DNA of 64,000 nucleotides from S015-6 sp964384945 (lineage in GTDB: Bacteria; Desulfobacterota; DSWW01): assembly GCA_964384945.1 (NCBI GenBank), contig CAYLMK010000025.1, positions 12,872 to 76,871 of the forward strand. Direction: 5' to 3'. The first letter of the stretch is position 1; every line of letters starts with the position of its first letter. The notes under the pieces are model-generated. The model searched no databases. It worked only from the letters and a program-made list of their open reading frames with translations, and was not told the origin of the DNA. Positions 24,409-32,695 of the stretch are shown piece after piece. The position numbers were made by a program, and so were the translations under genes.

Positions 24409-26241
24409 CTAAGAGCCAAGAGCCGCGGGCCGTTCCAGCGAAGGCGGGGCGGGTTTCAGGGGGCGGGCCGCAACGGGCAGGGTGAAGAAGAAGGTGCTCC
24501 CGCTTCCCTCCCGGCTTTCCACCCAGATCCGGCCGCCGTAATGGGCAATAACCTCTTTGCATATGGGCAGTCCAAGACCCGTTCCCTTGGGCTTGTCTCC
24601 CGAGGATTCTGCGGGTATCTGCTGGAACTTATCAAAGATCCTCTCATAGTGCTTCTCTGCGATCCCGACCCCTTGGTCGGAGACGCTCACCAGGACCCAC
24701 CCGGAGTCCGCTCCGCGCAGGGCCTTCCCGCAGATTCGGATTTCCCCCCCTTCACGGGAGAACTTGATGGCGTTTGCGAGCAGATTGGTGAGCACCTGGT
24801 GAATCCTGTCCCGGTCGGCAACGACCGAGGGGAGGTTCGGGTCGAACTCCAAGGACAGGCGGAGCGCCTTTTCCTCCCGAAGCTGGCTCGTCGTCCTCGC
24901 CACCTCCTCGGCGACCTCGCGCACCGACAGGGGCATATCATGCCAGACCATTCCGCCTGCCTCGATTCGGCTGAGGTCGAGCAGATCATTGATCAGGCGC
25001 GTGAGCCTTTCGCTCTCCGCATTGATGATCCGCACGAATTCTCTCCGGGTAGCCGGGTTTTCCTGGTCGTATCGAAGGAGGATTTCCGAGAAGGACCGGA
25101 TCGAGGTGAGCGGAGTCCGCAGCTCATGGGATACCGAGGAAAGAAACGAATCCTTGAGTTCGTCCAGCCTCCTGAGTTCATTCAAGGCCCTTTCCAATTC
25201 CGTGGTCCTCTCGACCACCCGCCGCTCGAGTTCCGCATTGAGCCTTCGGATGCCCTCCTCCACACGCCTGCGCTCCCTGATCTCGTGCTCGAGCCTTGCG
25301 GTGCGCTCCTTGACGAGTTCCTCGAGGTGTTCCCGGTGTTTTCGCAGCTCCCCCTCCACCCGCTTCCGCTCGGAGATGTCGCGTATGATACCCAGAATCC
25401 CCACCGGGCGGTGGTCCGGATCGCGCAGAAAGCGCATGTTCACTTCCGTCCATACCGTGGAGCCGTCCCTTCGATACAGCTCCAGCTCGATCGTCCTCGA
25501 CCGGGACAAGTCCACCGGTTCTCCGCTCGCCTCGCGGGCCATTTCCTCTGCAAAGACCCGCGCGGCAAGCGCGGCCGATGCCGGGGTCATGTTCTCCTCG
25601 ATGGTCTGTTCCATGACCTCCTCCACGCTGAACCCCCGCAGAGTCGCAATGGAAGGGCTCACGTAGGTGACCCTGAGGTTCATGTCCCGGGTCCAGATGA
25701 CGTCCGTGGCATTGTCCGCAAGAAGGCGGTATCTCTTCTCGCTTTCACAAAGAGATTCTTCGACCCGCTTCTTCTCCGTGATGTCACGTGCGATCGTCTG
25801 GACCGCATAGGGTTCCCCCTGCCGATACAGCAGAGAGCCTTCGGTTTCCACCCAGAGAAACCCGCCGTCCTTCCTTCTCACCCTGTAACGCGTGAGTTCC
25901 TTTTGGCCTCCTGTCCGAAGAATCTCCTCCAAGGTGGCCATCGCAACGGGAAGCTGGTCCTCGCTCAGCAGGGAGGAAAAGTTAAGGGAGCGCATCTCCT
26001 CCCGCGAGTACCCCACCAGGTCCAGGGAAGCCTGGTTCGCGTCCAGGAAATTCCCTTCGAAGTCGTGCAGGTAGATGCACACGAGGCTGCGGTCGAACAA
26101 GGCAGAGTAACGCTCCTTTGCCTCCCGCAGTGCCTCGGGCGACTCCTGGCCCATGCAGACCGTTCCATGGCCCCCGAAATCCTCGGGTACGGGCTGCTGT
26201 CGGGGCGCAGCGGGCACGTCGTAGGAGCGATCTTTCTTCAT
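24409..26241 (-). CDS. PAS-PAS sensor histidine kinase (soluble)
   Basis: A hybrid-free histidine kinase of 610 residues from ATG 26241 (MKKDRSYDV, AGGA 8 bp upstream); an in-frame ATG at 26304 adds 21 residues with a weak SD. No membrane helix is present. In order: PAS 1 (RYSALFDRSLVCIYLHDFEGN), PAS 2 (RYRLLADNATDVIWT), a coiled coil of about 80 residues, the HisKA box SFLSSVSHELRTPLTSIRSF with phospho-His about 372, the N box LTNLLANAIKFS and ATP-lid motifs DQGVGIAE and GTGLGLPI. It should autophosphorylate on a cytosolic or redox cue sensed by a PAS domain. No response regulator is near. Its catalytic core is nearly the same as that of the kinase at 32696-35149. Confidence 0.92.
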   Translation of the reverse strand: MKKDRSYDVPAAPRQQPVPEDFGGHGTVCMGQESPEALREAKERYSALFDRSLVCIYLHDFEGNFLDANQASLDLVGYSREEMRSLNFSSLLSEDQLPVAMATLEEILRTGGQKELTRYRVRRKDGGFLWVETEGSLLYRQGEPYAVQTIARDITEKKRVEESLCESEKRYRLLADNATDVIWTRDMNLRVTYVSPSIATLRGFSVEEVMEQTIEENMTPASAALAARVFAEEMAREASGEPVDLSRSRTIELELYRRDGSTVWTEVNMRFLRDPDHRPVGILGIIRDISERKRVEGELRKHREHLEELVKERTARLEHEIRERRRVEEGIRRLNAELERRVVERTTELERALNELRRLDELKDSFLSSVSHELRTPLTSIRSFSEILLRYDQENPATRREFVRIINAESERLTRLINDLLDLSRIEAGGMVWHDMPLSVREVAEEVARTTSQLREEKALRLSLEFDPNLPSVVADRDRIHQVLTNLLANAIKFSREGGEIRICGKALRGADSGWVLVSVSDQGVGIAEKHYERIFDKFQQIPAESSGDKPKGTGLGLPICKEVIAHYGGRIWVESREGSGSTFFFTLPVAARPLKPAPPSLERPAALGS

Positions 26242-26325
26242 GCGACAGTCCTGGCCTGACGGGGGTTGTTTCCCTGGGATCAGAATCGACACAAAACGGA
26301 ACATTCTTTAAGAGTGCGCAGAGCG

Positions 26326-26349
26326 GCGACATTGCCCGGGGGATGTCGC
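26326..26349. other. inverted repeat in divergent spacer
   Basis: GCGACAT (26326-26332) and ATGTCGC (26343-26349) form a perfect 7-bp inverted repeat around a GC-rich 10-bp loop. It lies between the kinase and primase-helicase start codons and could be an operator or a leader hairpin. No T-run follows. Confidence 0.5.
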
Positions 26350-26485
26350 GGTCCGGACCACAGAGATGTCATCCGAAGGGCTCCCTGGGCTCATTCCTTT
26401 TCGAAATCTGTCCGATCAAAGAAAGTGTGGATGGCGAAGACCTCCGACGGACATCGGTGCGCAGAGAAGGAGCTGAGCCGTAAGC

Positions 26486-28918
26486 ATGAGCGAGACAAGA
26501 GAACTCATCAAGGATGCGGTATCCGTCGAGGAGGTTCTGAAGCACCTCGACCTGAGCCTTGTAAAAAACGGCAGGCGTCTGCAAGGGGCCTGCCCGGCGC
26601 GTCACGCCCCCCCGGGGGGAGGCGCCGGCTTCACCGTATGCGCGGCGGAGGGTTACTTCCACTGCTTCCAGTGCGGGATAGCCGGAGATTTCGTCGACCT
26701 GGTTGAACTCGTCCTCGGCCTGGAGCACAGGGAGGCCCTCCGATGGCTGGCCGAGAGGTTCCGGCCCGATCTCCTGAGCCGGCTGAGGAGGGAGGAGGAA
26801 CAGGGCCCGAAACCGGATCGCAAGGCCTATTACCAGAGGGCGAGCCTGTATGATCTGGTCTTTGAGCACGGCAAGAAGCTTCTCTTCGAGGACGAGGGCA
26901 AGAACGCGCTCGAATACCTGGTCTACGAGCGGGGGTATGCCCCGGACAAGCTGAAGCAGACAGACTGGATGTATTTTCCTCCCGACCTGAGGATCAGGGA
27001 TCATCTCCGCAGGGTGCAGCCGCAGGCGACGGAACAGATAAAGGGACTCAAGCTCCAGGGAGCCTTTGAGGACAATTTTCGACTGGCCTTTCCATCCCGT
27101 GACAGGAGGGGGGCGATCACGGGCTTCATCAAGAGGGCCACAAGTCCGAATGGGATCCGTGTCACAACCCATGACGGCAAGAAGCACGATGCCGTCAGAT
27201 GGGACTCGACGAACGGGGGCGATCCCGGGGACCTTTTCAACCTCCATGCCTGCCGGGGCGAGAAGAGCCTCCTTCTGGTGGAGGGGTACCCGGAGGCCAT
27301 GTATCTCCCGACCCAGGGCATAAGGGGCGTGGCGGCGGTGGGAATCGGCCCGGTCTCCAGGGCCCACGTCGAGGGGCTCAAGGCCCGAGGCGTGGAGATG
27401 GTCACCCTCTGCTTCGACAACGACCCTCCGGACGAAAGAGGAGAAATCGCCGGCGCAAGAAAGACGGAGAAAGCCCTCGACCTACTCCGCGGTACGGGTA
27501 TTCAGGCCTTTGTCGTGGCACCCGAATCTCTGGCTCCCTGCAGGGACCCCGACCAGTTCGTGAAAGAGAGAGGCATAGAAGGCTTCCGGAGGCTTCTGGC
27601 GACTCGGGTCTACGGCTCCGTATGGAGGTGGAATCGAGCCAAGAGCAGGTACGACCTCTCCGATCTGGAACAGTGGACACGCGCCAAGAACGAGGGCTTC
27701 GGGCTGGCGGAGGCCGTCGCGGACGCCTCCGAGAGGGCCTTCCTTTTCGACGCTCTGAGGAAGGACCTGGCCAACCAGGACGGCCTGTTTTGCGAGGCGC
27801 TCAAGGAGCACCGGGAGCGGCAGGCCCGAAGGAGGCAGGAGGTCGGGTACCGGGATCTTCACCAGGAGATGGGCAGGCTCCTGGAGGAAGGCAGGCTGGA
27901 CGAGTTGGGGCCCCGACTGGAGGAGAAGCTCGAGGAGCTTCGGGCGACAGAGGGCTCCCGGATCCTGGAACCCTACACCCTGGCAAGGCTTCAGGAAGAT
28001 GTGCTTCAGGCCCCCGAGGGCCTCAAAACAGGGTACGAACGTCTGGACAAAACCTTGAGGATTCCTTCGGGGACCTTGACGATCGTGGCCGCCCGGCCCG
28101 GCCAGGGAAGGACGGCCTTCCTGATGAATCTCCTCCTCAATCTGGTTTCAGGCAACCCGGAGAAATCGTTTTTCTTCCTTTCTCTGGAAGAGGCCAGGAG
28201 GTGGGTCGCCCTGAAGCTGATCAACATCCTTGGCGGGACAACCGTAGAGGAAGCCCGAAACCTCGAACAGATGGAGAGGTACATTCGGGGCGGGCACACG
28301 GGTACACCCGGGATCGAAAAGGCCAAACAGGAATTCCAAGCGCTCACGGAACAAGGCAGGCTCTGGATTCTGGACGAGCCTTGCGTCGTCGAGGACCTGA
28401 AAGACGCCCTCGTCACCCTGTCCGAAAAGCACGAGGTCGGGGCCGTACTTGTGGATTCCGTCGAGAAGCTGAAGACAAGACGGGTCTACCCCGCCAGGGG
28501 GATGGAACTCCAAAGGCTATCCGGACAGCTGCGGGAGGCGGCCGAGTCCCTTCGTTTCCCCGTGATCCTGGGGGCGCAACTGCACGCGGACGCTGCGAAC
28601 GTCGAATCGTTGCGCCTTGACCCCTCGATGGAATGGGGAAACCTCGCGCAGGATGCCGGCCTCGTAATCGCTATCTGCAGCGCACCGGACAGGAAGGCCG
28701 GGGAAGGGCAAACGCCTTCCGCCGATCCCCGGGTGGACCTCAAACTCACCGTGCTCAAGAACAGGAACGGGCCCTCGGGGTGGGCAGCGTCGCTGAGCTT
28801 CCACAGGCCCACCCTGACCGTCACGGAGTGCGTCGCCGCGCGCCGTCCCGGCACGCATCCCCTGCCCCTGCACCCCGAACGGGCCGAGGCAAGGAAGGCA
28901 TCCAACGATTCCCGGTAG
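26486..28918 (+). CDS. DnaG-like primase / DnaB-like helicase fusion protein
   Basis: One 810-residue frame combines replication functions. Residues 30-100: CHC2-type zinc finger (Cys36, His40, Cys60, Cys63). Residues about 180-330: primase core with TOPRIM motifs LLLVEGYPEA (Glu266) and CFDNDP (Asp311, Asp313). Residues about 420-500: charged linker helices. Residues about 510-780: DnaB-type RecA fold with GLKTGYERLDKTL, Walker A ARPGQGRTAF (536-545), Walker B VLVDS (Asp657), GAQLH, and the arginine-finger loop KNRNGP (758-763). The Walker A lysine is Arg542, an unusual change. Such fusions are typical of phage and plasmid replicons (T7 gp4 style, here with cellular DnaG/DnaB domains), but no phage genes flank it. 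The best SD, AAGGAG, is 13 bp upstream. Confidence 0.9.
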   Translation: MSETRELIKDAVSVEEVLKHLDLSLVKNGRRLQGACPARHAPPGGGAGFTVCAAEGYFHCFQCGIAGDFVDLVELVLGLEHREALRWLAERFRPDLLSRLRREEEQGPKPDRKAYYQRASLYDLVFEHGKKLLFEDEGKNALEYLVYERGYAPDKLKQTDWMYFPPDLRIRDHLRRVQPQATEQIKGLKLQGAFEDNFRLAFPSRDRRGAITGFIKRATSPNGIRVTTHDGKKHDAVRWDSTNGGDPGDLFNLHACRGEKSLLLVEGYPEAMYLPTQGIRGVAAVGIGPVSRAHVEGLKARGVEMVTLCFDNDPPDERGEIAGARKTEKALDLLRGTGIQAFVVAPESLAPCRDPDQFVKERGIEGFRRLLATRVYGSVWRWNRAKSRYDLSDLEQWTRAKNEGFGLAEAVADASERAFLFDALRKDLANQDGLFCEALKEHRERQARRRQEVGYRDLHQEMGRLLEEGRLDELGPRLEEKLEELRATEGSRILEPYTLARLQEDVLQAPEGLKTGYERLDKTLRIPSGTLTIVAARPGQGRTAFLMNLLLNLVSGNPEKSFFFLSLEEARRWVALKLINILGGTTVEEARNLEQMERYIRGGHTGTPGIEKAKQEFQALTEQGRLWILDEPCVVEDLKDALVTLSEKHEVGAVLVDSVEKLKTRRVYPARGMELQRLSGQLREAAESLRFPVILGAQLHADAANVESLRLDPSMEWGNLAQDAGLVIAICSAPDRKAGEGQTPSADPRVDLKLTVLKNRNGPSGWAASLSFHRPTLTVTECVAARRPGTHPLPLHPERAEARKASNDSR

Positions 28919-28970
28919 CGGACGACCCGCGCAATGCGGCAGGAATCGAGCCCGGACCGGGAATCGGACG

Positions 28971-30395
28971 CTACGGCGAGGGCGGTTCGCCTCGCGTCGG
29001 TATCTTGAGGATCTGGCCGACGAAGATATCATACGGCTCGGAAAGGCCGTTCCGTTCAGCGATTTCCCTCCAGTCCATCCCATACAGAAGCCCGATGTCG
29101 TAAAGGATGTCCCCGTCCTGCACCGTGTAGGTCGTCTCCCCGTGCAGGGTGGGCGTTCCTGCGACGGCGCCGGCCGCCGGGGCCGGAATCCTGAGTTTCT
29201 GGCCGACGAAAAGGGCGCCCGGGTCGCGGAGGTTGTTGTGCTTCAACAAGGTCTGCCAGGGCACTCCGAACCTGCGCCCGATCCGGTACAGGTTGTCCCC
29301 CGGCTGCACGATGCAGGTTTGCTCTTCTCTCAGCGGCCCGCTGCCCGCCAGGGCTCCGCCGATGCTCCGTTCCTCGGACCCCGCTGCCGCCGGCCCTGCC
29401 GGTTCGGGGGCCGCCGGGATCCTGAGCTGCCGGCCCGCTGCCAGCTCTGCCGGGTCGGTCAGGCCGTTGAGCTGCATCAGGGTCTGCCACGGCACCCCGT
29501 ACTTGAGCCCGATCCGGTAGAGGTTTTCGTCCTTCTCGACGATGTGGGTCTTTTCCGCGGCGGAATCCGGGGCAACCGCCGCCGGCCGGGGAGCGGTCTC
29601 GACGGCCGACGGAGTCAGGCCCTCCCCGGTCCGCTCCCCATCGGAGGCCTTCGGTATGGAGAGGGCCGGCTCGGGCTCCTCCAGGAGACCCTCCTGGGCG
29701 ACCGTGGGCGGATCGGCAAGCGGCCCGGCCTCCCTGCCGGCGCCTGAAGGGTCTTCCTTCCCGGGCAGGTCGCTCATGTCCTGGACCGCGCTCCTGGCCA
29801 GGCTCTTGACCACCCAGCTCCCGCTTCTCTCGGCCACCAGGAGGGCTTCAAGCACGCGCGCCTCTCTTTTGTTCCGCAGCGCATCCACCGCAACGGCCTG
29901 CACCAGGGGATCCGGGTCGCTCTCCAGAAGCTCGATCAGGCCTTCCACGCCCCTGGCATCTTCGATCCTTCCCAGGGCCTCCGCAGCCGTCATCCTGACC
30001 CCAGGATTGTCGTTCTTGAGCGCATCGACGAGCGGCTCGACCGCGGGCGGGCCCAGGTTGGCCAGTGCCATCATCGCAGCCTCCGCCACCGACGCCGGGG
30101 AGTCCTTGCCTTCGGGGCCGTGAACGGTCAGCCGTGCCCGATCGCCCAGAGACCGGATCAGGGCGGGGATGGCGGGGGCGGCCCGCTCCCCCATCCTTCC
30201 GAGCGCCAGGGCCGCGTTTCTCCGTTCCCCCGGATCGATGGAATGCAGGGCTTCGATGAGCGTCGCCACCTCGGCGGCCGACTCGGAAGGCCTTGCTCCC
30301 TGCTCCGGGCCGGGCTGGGCGTGACAGCATGCCAGCGGGAGGAGGATAACCAGCAACGTCGATCGGAGAACGAACCTCTGTTCTTTCATGAGCAT
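28971..30395 (-). CDS. exported HEAT-repeat protein with three LysM domains
   Basis: A 474-residue protein from ATG 30395 (MLMKEQRF; AAGGTG 7 bp upstream). A hydrophobic export signal (STLLVILLPLACCHAQ) may be a lipoprotein signal, though the residues before Cys do not fit the lipobox well. Residues about 35-190 are HEAT/PBS-type repeats (RRNAALALGRMGERAAPAIPALIRSL, TAAEALGRIEDARGVEGLIELL). After a proline-rich linker come three LysM modules with the DxLYxIG...W core, each ending in LRIPA or LKIPT, separated by PA-rich spacers. LysM binds N-acetylglucosamine in peptidoglycan, so this is a periplasmic wall-bound scaffold. It follows the symporter gene by 4 bp. Confidence 0.9.
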   Translation of the reverse strand: MLMKEQRFVLRSTLLVILLPLACCHAQPGPEQGARPSESAAEVATLIEALHSIDPGERRNAALALGRMGERAAPAIPALIRSLGDRARLTVHGPEGKDSPASVAEAAMMALANLGPPAVEPLVDALKNDNPGVRMTAAEALGRIEDARGVEGLIELLESDPDPLVQAVAVDALRNKREARVLEALLVAERSGSWVVKSLARSAVQDMSDLPGKEDPSGAGREAGPLADPPTVAQEGLLEEPEPALSIPKASDGERTGEGLTPSAVETAPRPAAVAPDSAAEKTHIVEKDENLYRIGLKYGVPWQTLMQLNGLTDPAELAAGRQLRIPAAPEPAGPAAAGSEERSIGGALAGSGPLREEQTCIVQPGDNLYRIGRRFGVPWQTLLKHNNLRDPGALFVGQKLRIPAPAAGAVAGTPTLHGETTYTVQDGDILYDIGLLYGMDWREIAERNGLSEPYDIFVGQILKIPTRGEPPSP

Positions 30396-30399
30396 CGAC

Positions 30400-31635
30400 T
30401 CACACCTTGAGGGTTTCTCCTTCGGTCCTCGCAATCACCACGGCCCCGACCGAGTCGCTCCACACGTTGACCGTCGTGCGGCACATGTCCAGAATCCTGT
30501 CCACCGCGAGGACCAGGCCCACGCCCTCCAGAGGCAGCCCGACAGCCTTGAGCACGACAACCATCATAACCAGGCCCGCCATCGGAATCCCCGCCGCACC
30601 GATCGACGCCAGGAGCGCCGTGAACACGACGATGACCTGCTTGCCGGGCCCCAGTTCGATGCCGTAAGCCTGCGCAATGAACAGGGCCGCCACACACTCG
30701 TACAAGGCGGTCCCGTCCATGTTGACCGTCGCGCCGAGAGGAAGGACGAAACTCGAGATCCTGTTGGGCACCCCGGCATTCTCCTCCACGGCCTTCATCG
30801 TGAGCGGAAGCGTCGCGGAAGAAGAACTCGTGGAAAAGGCCGTGAGCAGCACGGAGGCCATGGCCCTGAGATGTTTCACCGGACTGACCCCCCTTCCCAG
30901 GAGGACCAGCAGGCCGGGAAGCGTCACACAGGCATGGAAGAGGAGGCCGGCCACGACCGTGACCGCGTACAGACCCAGGTCCCGGAAGACCCCCAAGCCC
31001 GAAGCACCCACCATGCCGGCGACGAGTCCGAATACCCCGATCGGGGCAAAGAGAATGATGAAGTGAGTCAGTTTCATCATGACCTGGAAGCCTGCCTCGA
31101 ACAGGCCCGTCATTCGGGATCGGTGCGGCTCGGGAACCCTTGTGATGAAATAGCCGAAGAGAATGCAGAACAGGATGATCTGAATCATCTCCCCGTCCGC
31201 CATGGCCCGGACAGGGTTGGAGGGGACCATGCGCATCACGACGCCCAGAATCGTATCCCACGTCGATTCGCCGTAGTGCTCCTCCATGGCGAGGACGAGG
31301 TCCTCGACCGGCGCGTTCGGTGCCAGGGCCGCACCCGCGCCCGGCCGTATCAGGTTCACCAGTGCCAACCCGGCAAGGATGGCCAAGAGGCTGGTCATGA
31401 CATAATACAGGAAGGTCTTGAGCCCGAGTCGGCCGATGCCCTCCGAGCTGCCGATGTTCGCCACGCCGCTCGCGATCGAGGTGACGACCAGGGGCACGAT
31501 GATCATGCTCAGGGCCTTGAGAAAGAGGTCGCCCAGGGGTTCGAAAACCTTGGCTTCCCGGCCGAGAGCGACCCCCACGCCCACGGCCAGGAGCATGGCG
31601 ATCAGTATCTGCCAATGAAGCTTGACCCCTTTCAT
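30400..31635 (-). CDS. dicarboxylate/amino acid:cation symporter (DAACS family)
   Basis: A 411-residue membrane protein of the GltP/DctA/GltT type. It has the family serine-rich re-entrant hairpin STSSSSATLPLTM (268-280), the substrate/cation loop VLPLGATVNMDGTALYE (297-313) and the TM8 motif DRILDMCRTTVNVWSD with the Asp and Arg-Thr-x-x-Asn that bind the side-chain carboxylate. It takes up an acidic amino acid or C4-dicarboxylate with Na+ or H+. The Arg kept in MCRTT fits an acidic substrate. It is the first gene of a two-gene unit with the LysM protein and is divergent from the HAMP-like gene. Confidence 0.94.
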   Translation of the reverse strand: MKGVKLHWQILIAMLLAVGVGVALGREAKVFEPLGDLFLKALSMIIVPLVVTSIASGVANIGSSEGIGRLGLKTFLYYVMTSLLAILAGLALVNLIRPGAGAALAPNAPVEDLVLAMEEHYGESTWDTILGVVMRMVPSNPVRAMADGEMIQIILFCILFGYFITRVPEPHRSRMTGLFEAGFQVMMKLTHFIILFAPIGVFGLVAGMVGASGLGVFRDLGLYAVTVVAGLLFHACVTLPGLLVLLGRGVSPVKHLRAMASVLLTAFSTSSSSATLPLTMKAVEENAGVPNRISSFVLPLGATVNMDGTALYECVAALFIAQAYGIELGPGKQVIVVFTALLASIGAAGIPMAGLVMMVVVLKAVGLPLEGVGLVLAVDRILDMCRTTVNVWSDSVGAVVIARTEGETLKV

Positions 31636-31742
31636 GGACGGGCCCCGATTGCATGAACAAGGGGTGGCGCGGGGGGCGGCTTGCGGGACCGTATCAACAA
31701 CGAAAATATCTTATTCAACAACAATCCCGAGCACTTTGCAAG

Positions 31743-31769
31743 GCGATGCGCGCTGCCTGCCTGCATCGC
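31743..31769. other. inverted repeat between divergent genes
   Basis: GCGATGC (31743-31749) and GCATCGC (31763-31769) form a perfect 7-bp inverted repeat with a 13-bp loop in the 289-bp spacer between the symporter and the HAMP-like gene. Possible operator; nothing else in the spacer is recognisable. Confidence 0.4.
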
Positions 31770-31924
31770 GGATTCTTTGTACCTGCGGCTGGTTCGCCGG
31801 CTGGGACAATAACGTCACCTCGAAAGCGGACTCAAGTCTCCGGACGTCCTGGTCGATGTGACAAGAGAAGCCGGAGCAGGGAGCGCCGGAACCTCAAAAA
31901 GGGCAGAACCCCGGGAGGCTGAGG

Positions 31925-32512
31925 ATGAGATTCTTCAGGAGGCGAAAATACATCGTCAACCGAGAGCTGCAGATCGCTCTTCTGCGCAACTCATTCTTGT
32001 ACGTTCTTCTTTTTGTGGCGGTCATCGGAGTGGTGTTCTTCGTTCCCATGATGGCGGAGTGGACAGACACGGGCGGCCCGTCGGCGAGAGCCGCACAGGT
32101 GAACAAGCAGATTCTCTATCTGCACACGTACTTCTGGCCTGCCGTGATCCTGGCCATGATACTGATCTTCCTGCACTCGGTCCGGGCCTCCCACAAGGTC
32201 GCCGGCCCCCTCTACCGCTTCAAGGTCGTATTGGAGGCCTTGAAGCGAGGAGAGATCTCGCCTCCGATCCGTATTCGAAAAGGCGACTTCCTCCACCAGG
32301 AGGCCGAGCTGATCAACGAGGTGCTCGAAAGCCTCCGACGGAATCTGGAGGGCCTGCAGCGTGCTCAGGAACAACTCCATGCGTCGCTCGCCGAGTACAG
32401 GCGGCAGCTCGGACAGAATCTCACAACCGAAGAAGACAAGCGCGTCAGAGACCTGGCAGAGAAGGCGAACCATCTGTCGGACAGCCTGAAGCGTTTCAAG
32501 TTGGCCGCCTAG
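31925..32512 (+). CDS. small membrane protein with HAMP-like domain, no signalling output domain
   Basis: A 195-residue protein with GGGAGG a few bases before the ATG. The order is a basic N-terminus (RFFRRRKYIVNRELQ), TM1 (SFLYVLLFVAVIGVVFFVPMM), a short periplasmic loop, TM2 (YFWPAVILAMILIFLHSV), then SHKVAGPLYRFKVVLEALKRGEISPPIRIRKGDFL, which looks like a HAMP linker (the P-x-x-x-x and basic D/E features), and a coiled coil to the end. This is the front half of a chemoreceptor or histidine kinase without any kinase or MCP signalling tip. It may modulate another sensor or form a membrane scaffold. It is convergent with the 7TM kinase. Confidence 0.75.
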   Translation: MRFFRRRKYIVNRELQIALLRNSFLYVLLFVAVIGVVFFVPMMAEWTDTGGPSARAAQVNKQILYLHTYFWPAVILAMILIFLHSVRASHKVAGPLYRFKVVLEALKRGEISPPIRIRKGDFLHQEAELINEVLESLRRNLEGLQRAQEQLHASLAEYRRQLGQNLTTEEDKRVRDLAEKANHLSDSLKRFKLAA

Positions 32513-32695
32513 TCCGACGCGCCCGAGACCCCTTTCCCCTGCTCCTGGTTTCCTGCCCTGACCCGGGATGGAGGCTTTCCCCCCGTCTTCCTTCCTTTTC
32601 TCGGGGCCATGGGAGGCGCTTCCCGAACACAGGTAGCCGGATAGCGAGTGATTGCTCATGCTTGGTAGCAGGCTTGACATGGAAAGGGAGGCCCA

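Noticed and set aside
26242..28970. Prophage or plasmid remnant around the primase-helicase
   Set aside because: No integrase, terminase, capsid, Rep or att repeats nearby; the flanks are ordinary chromosomal genes.
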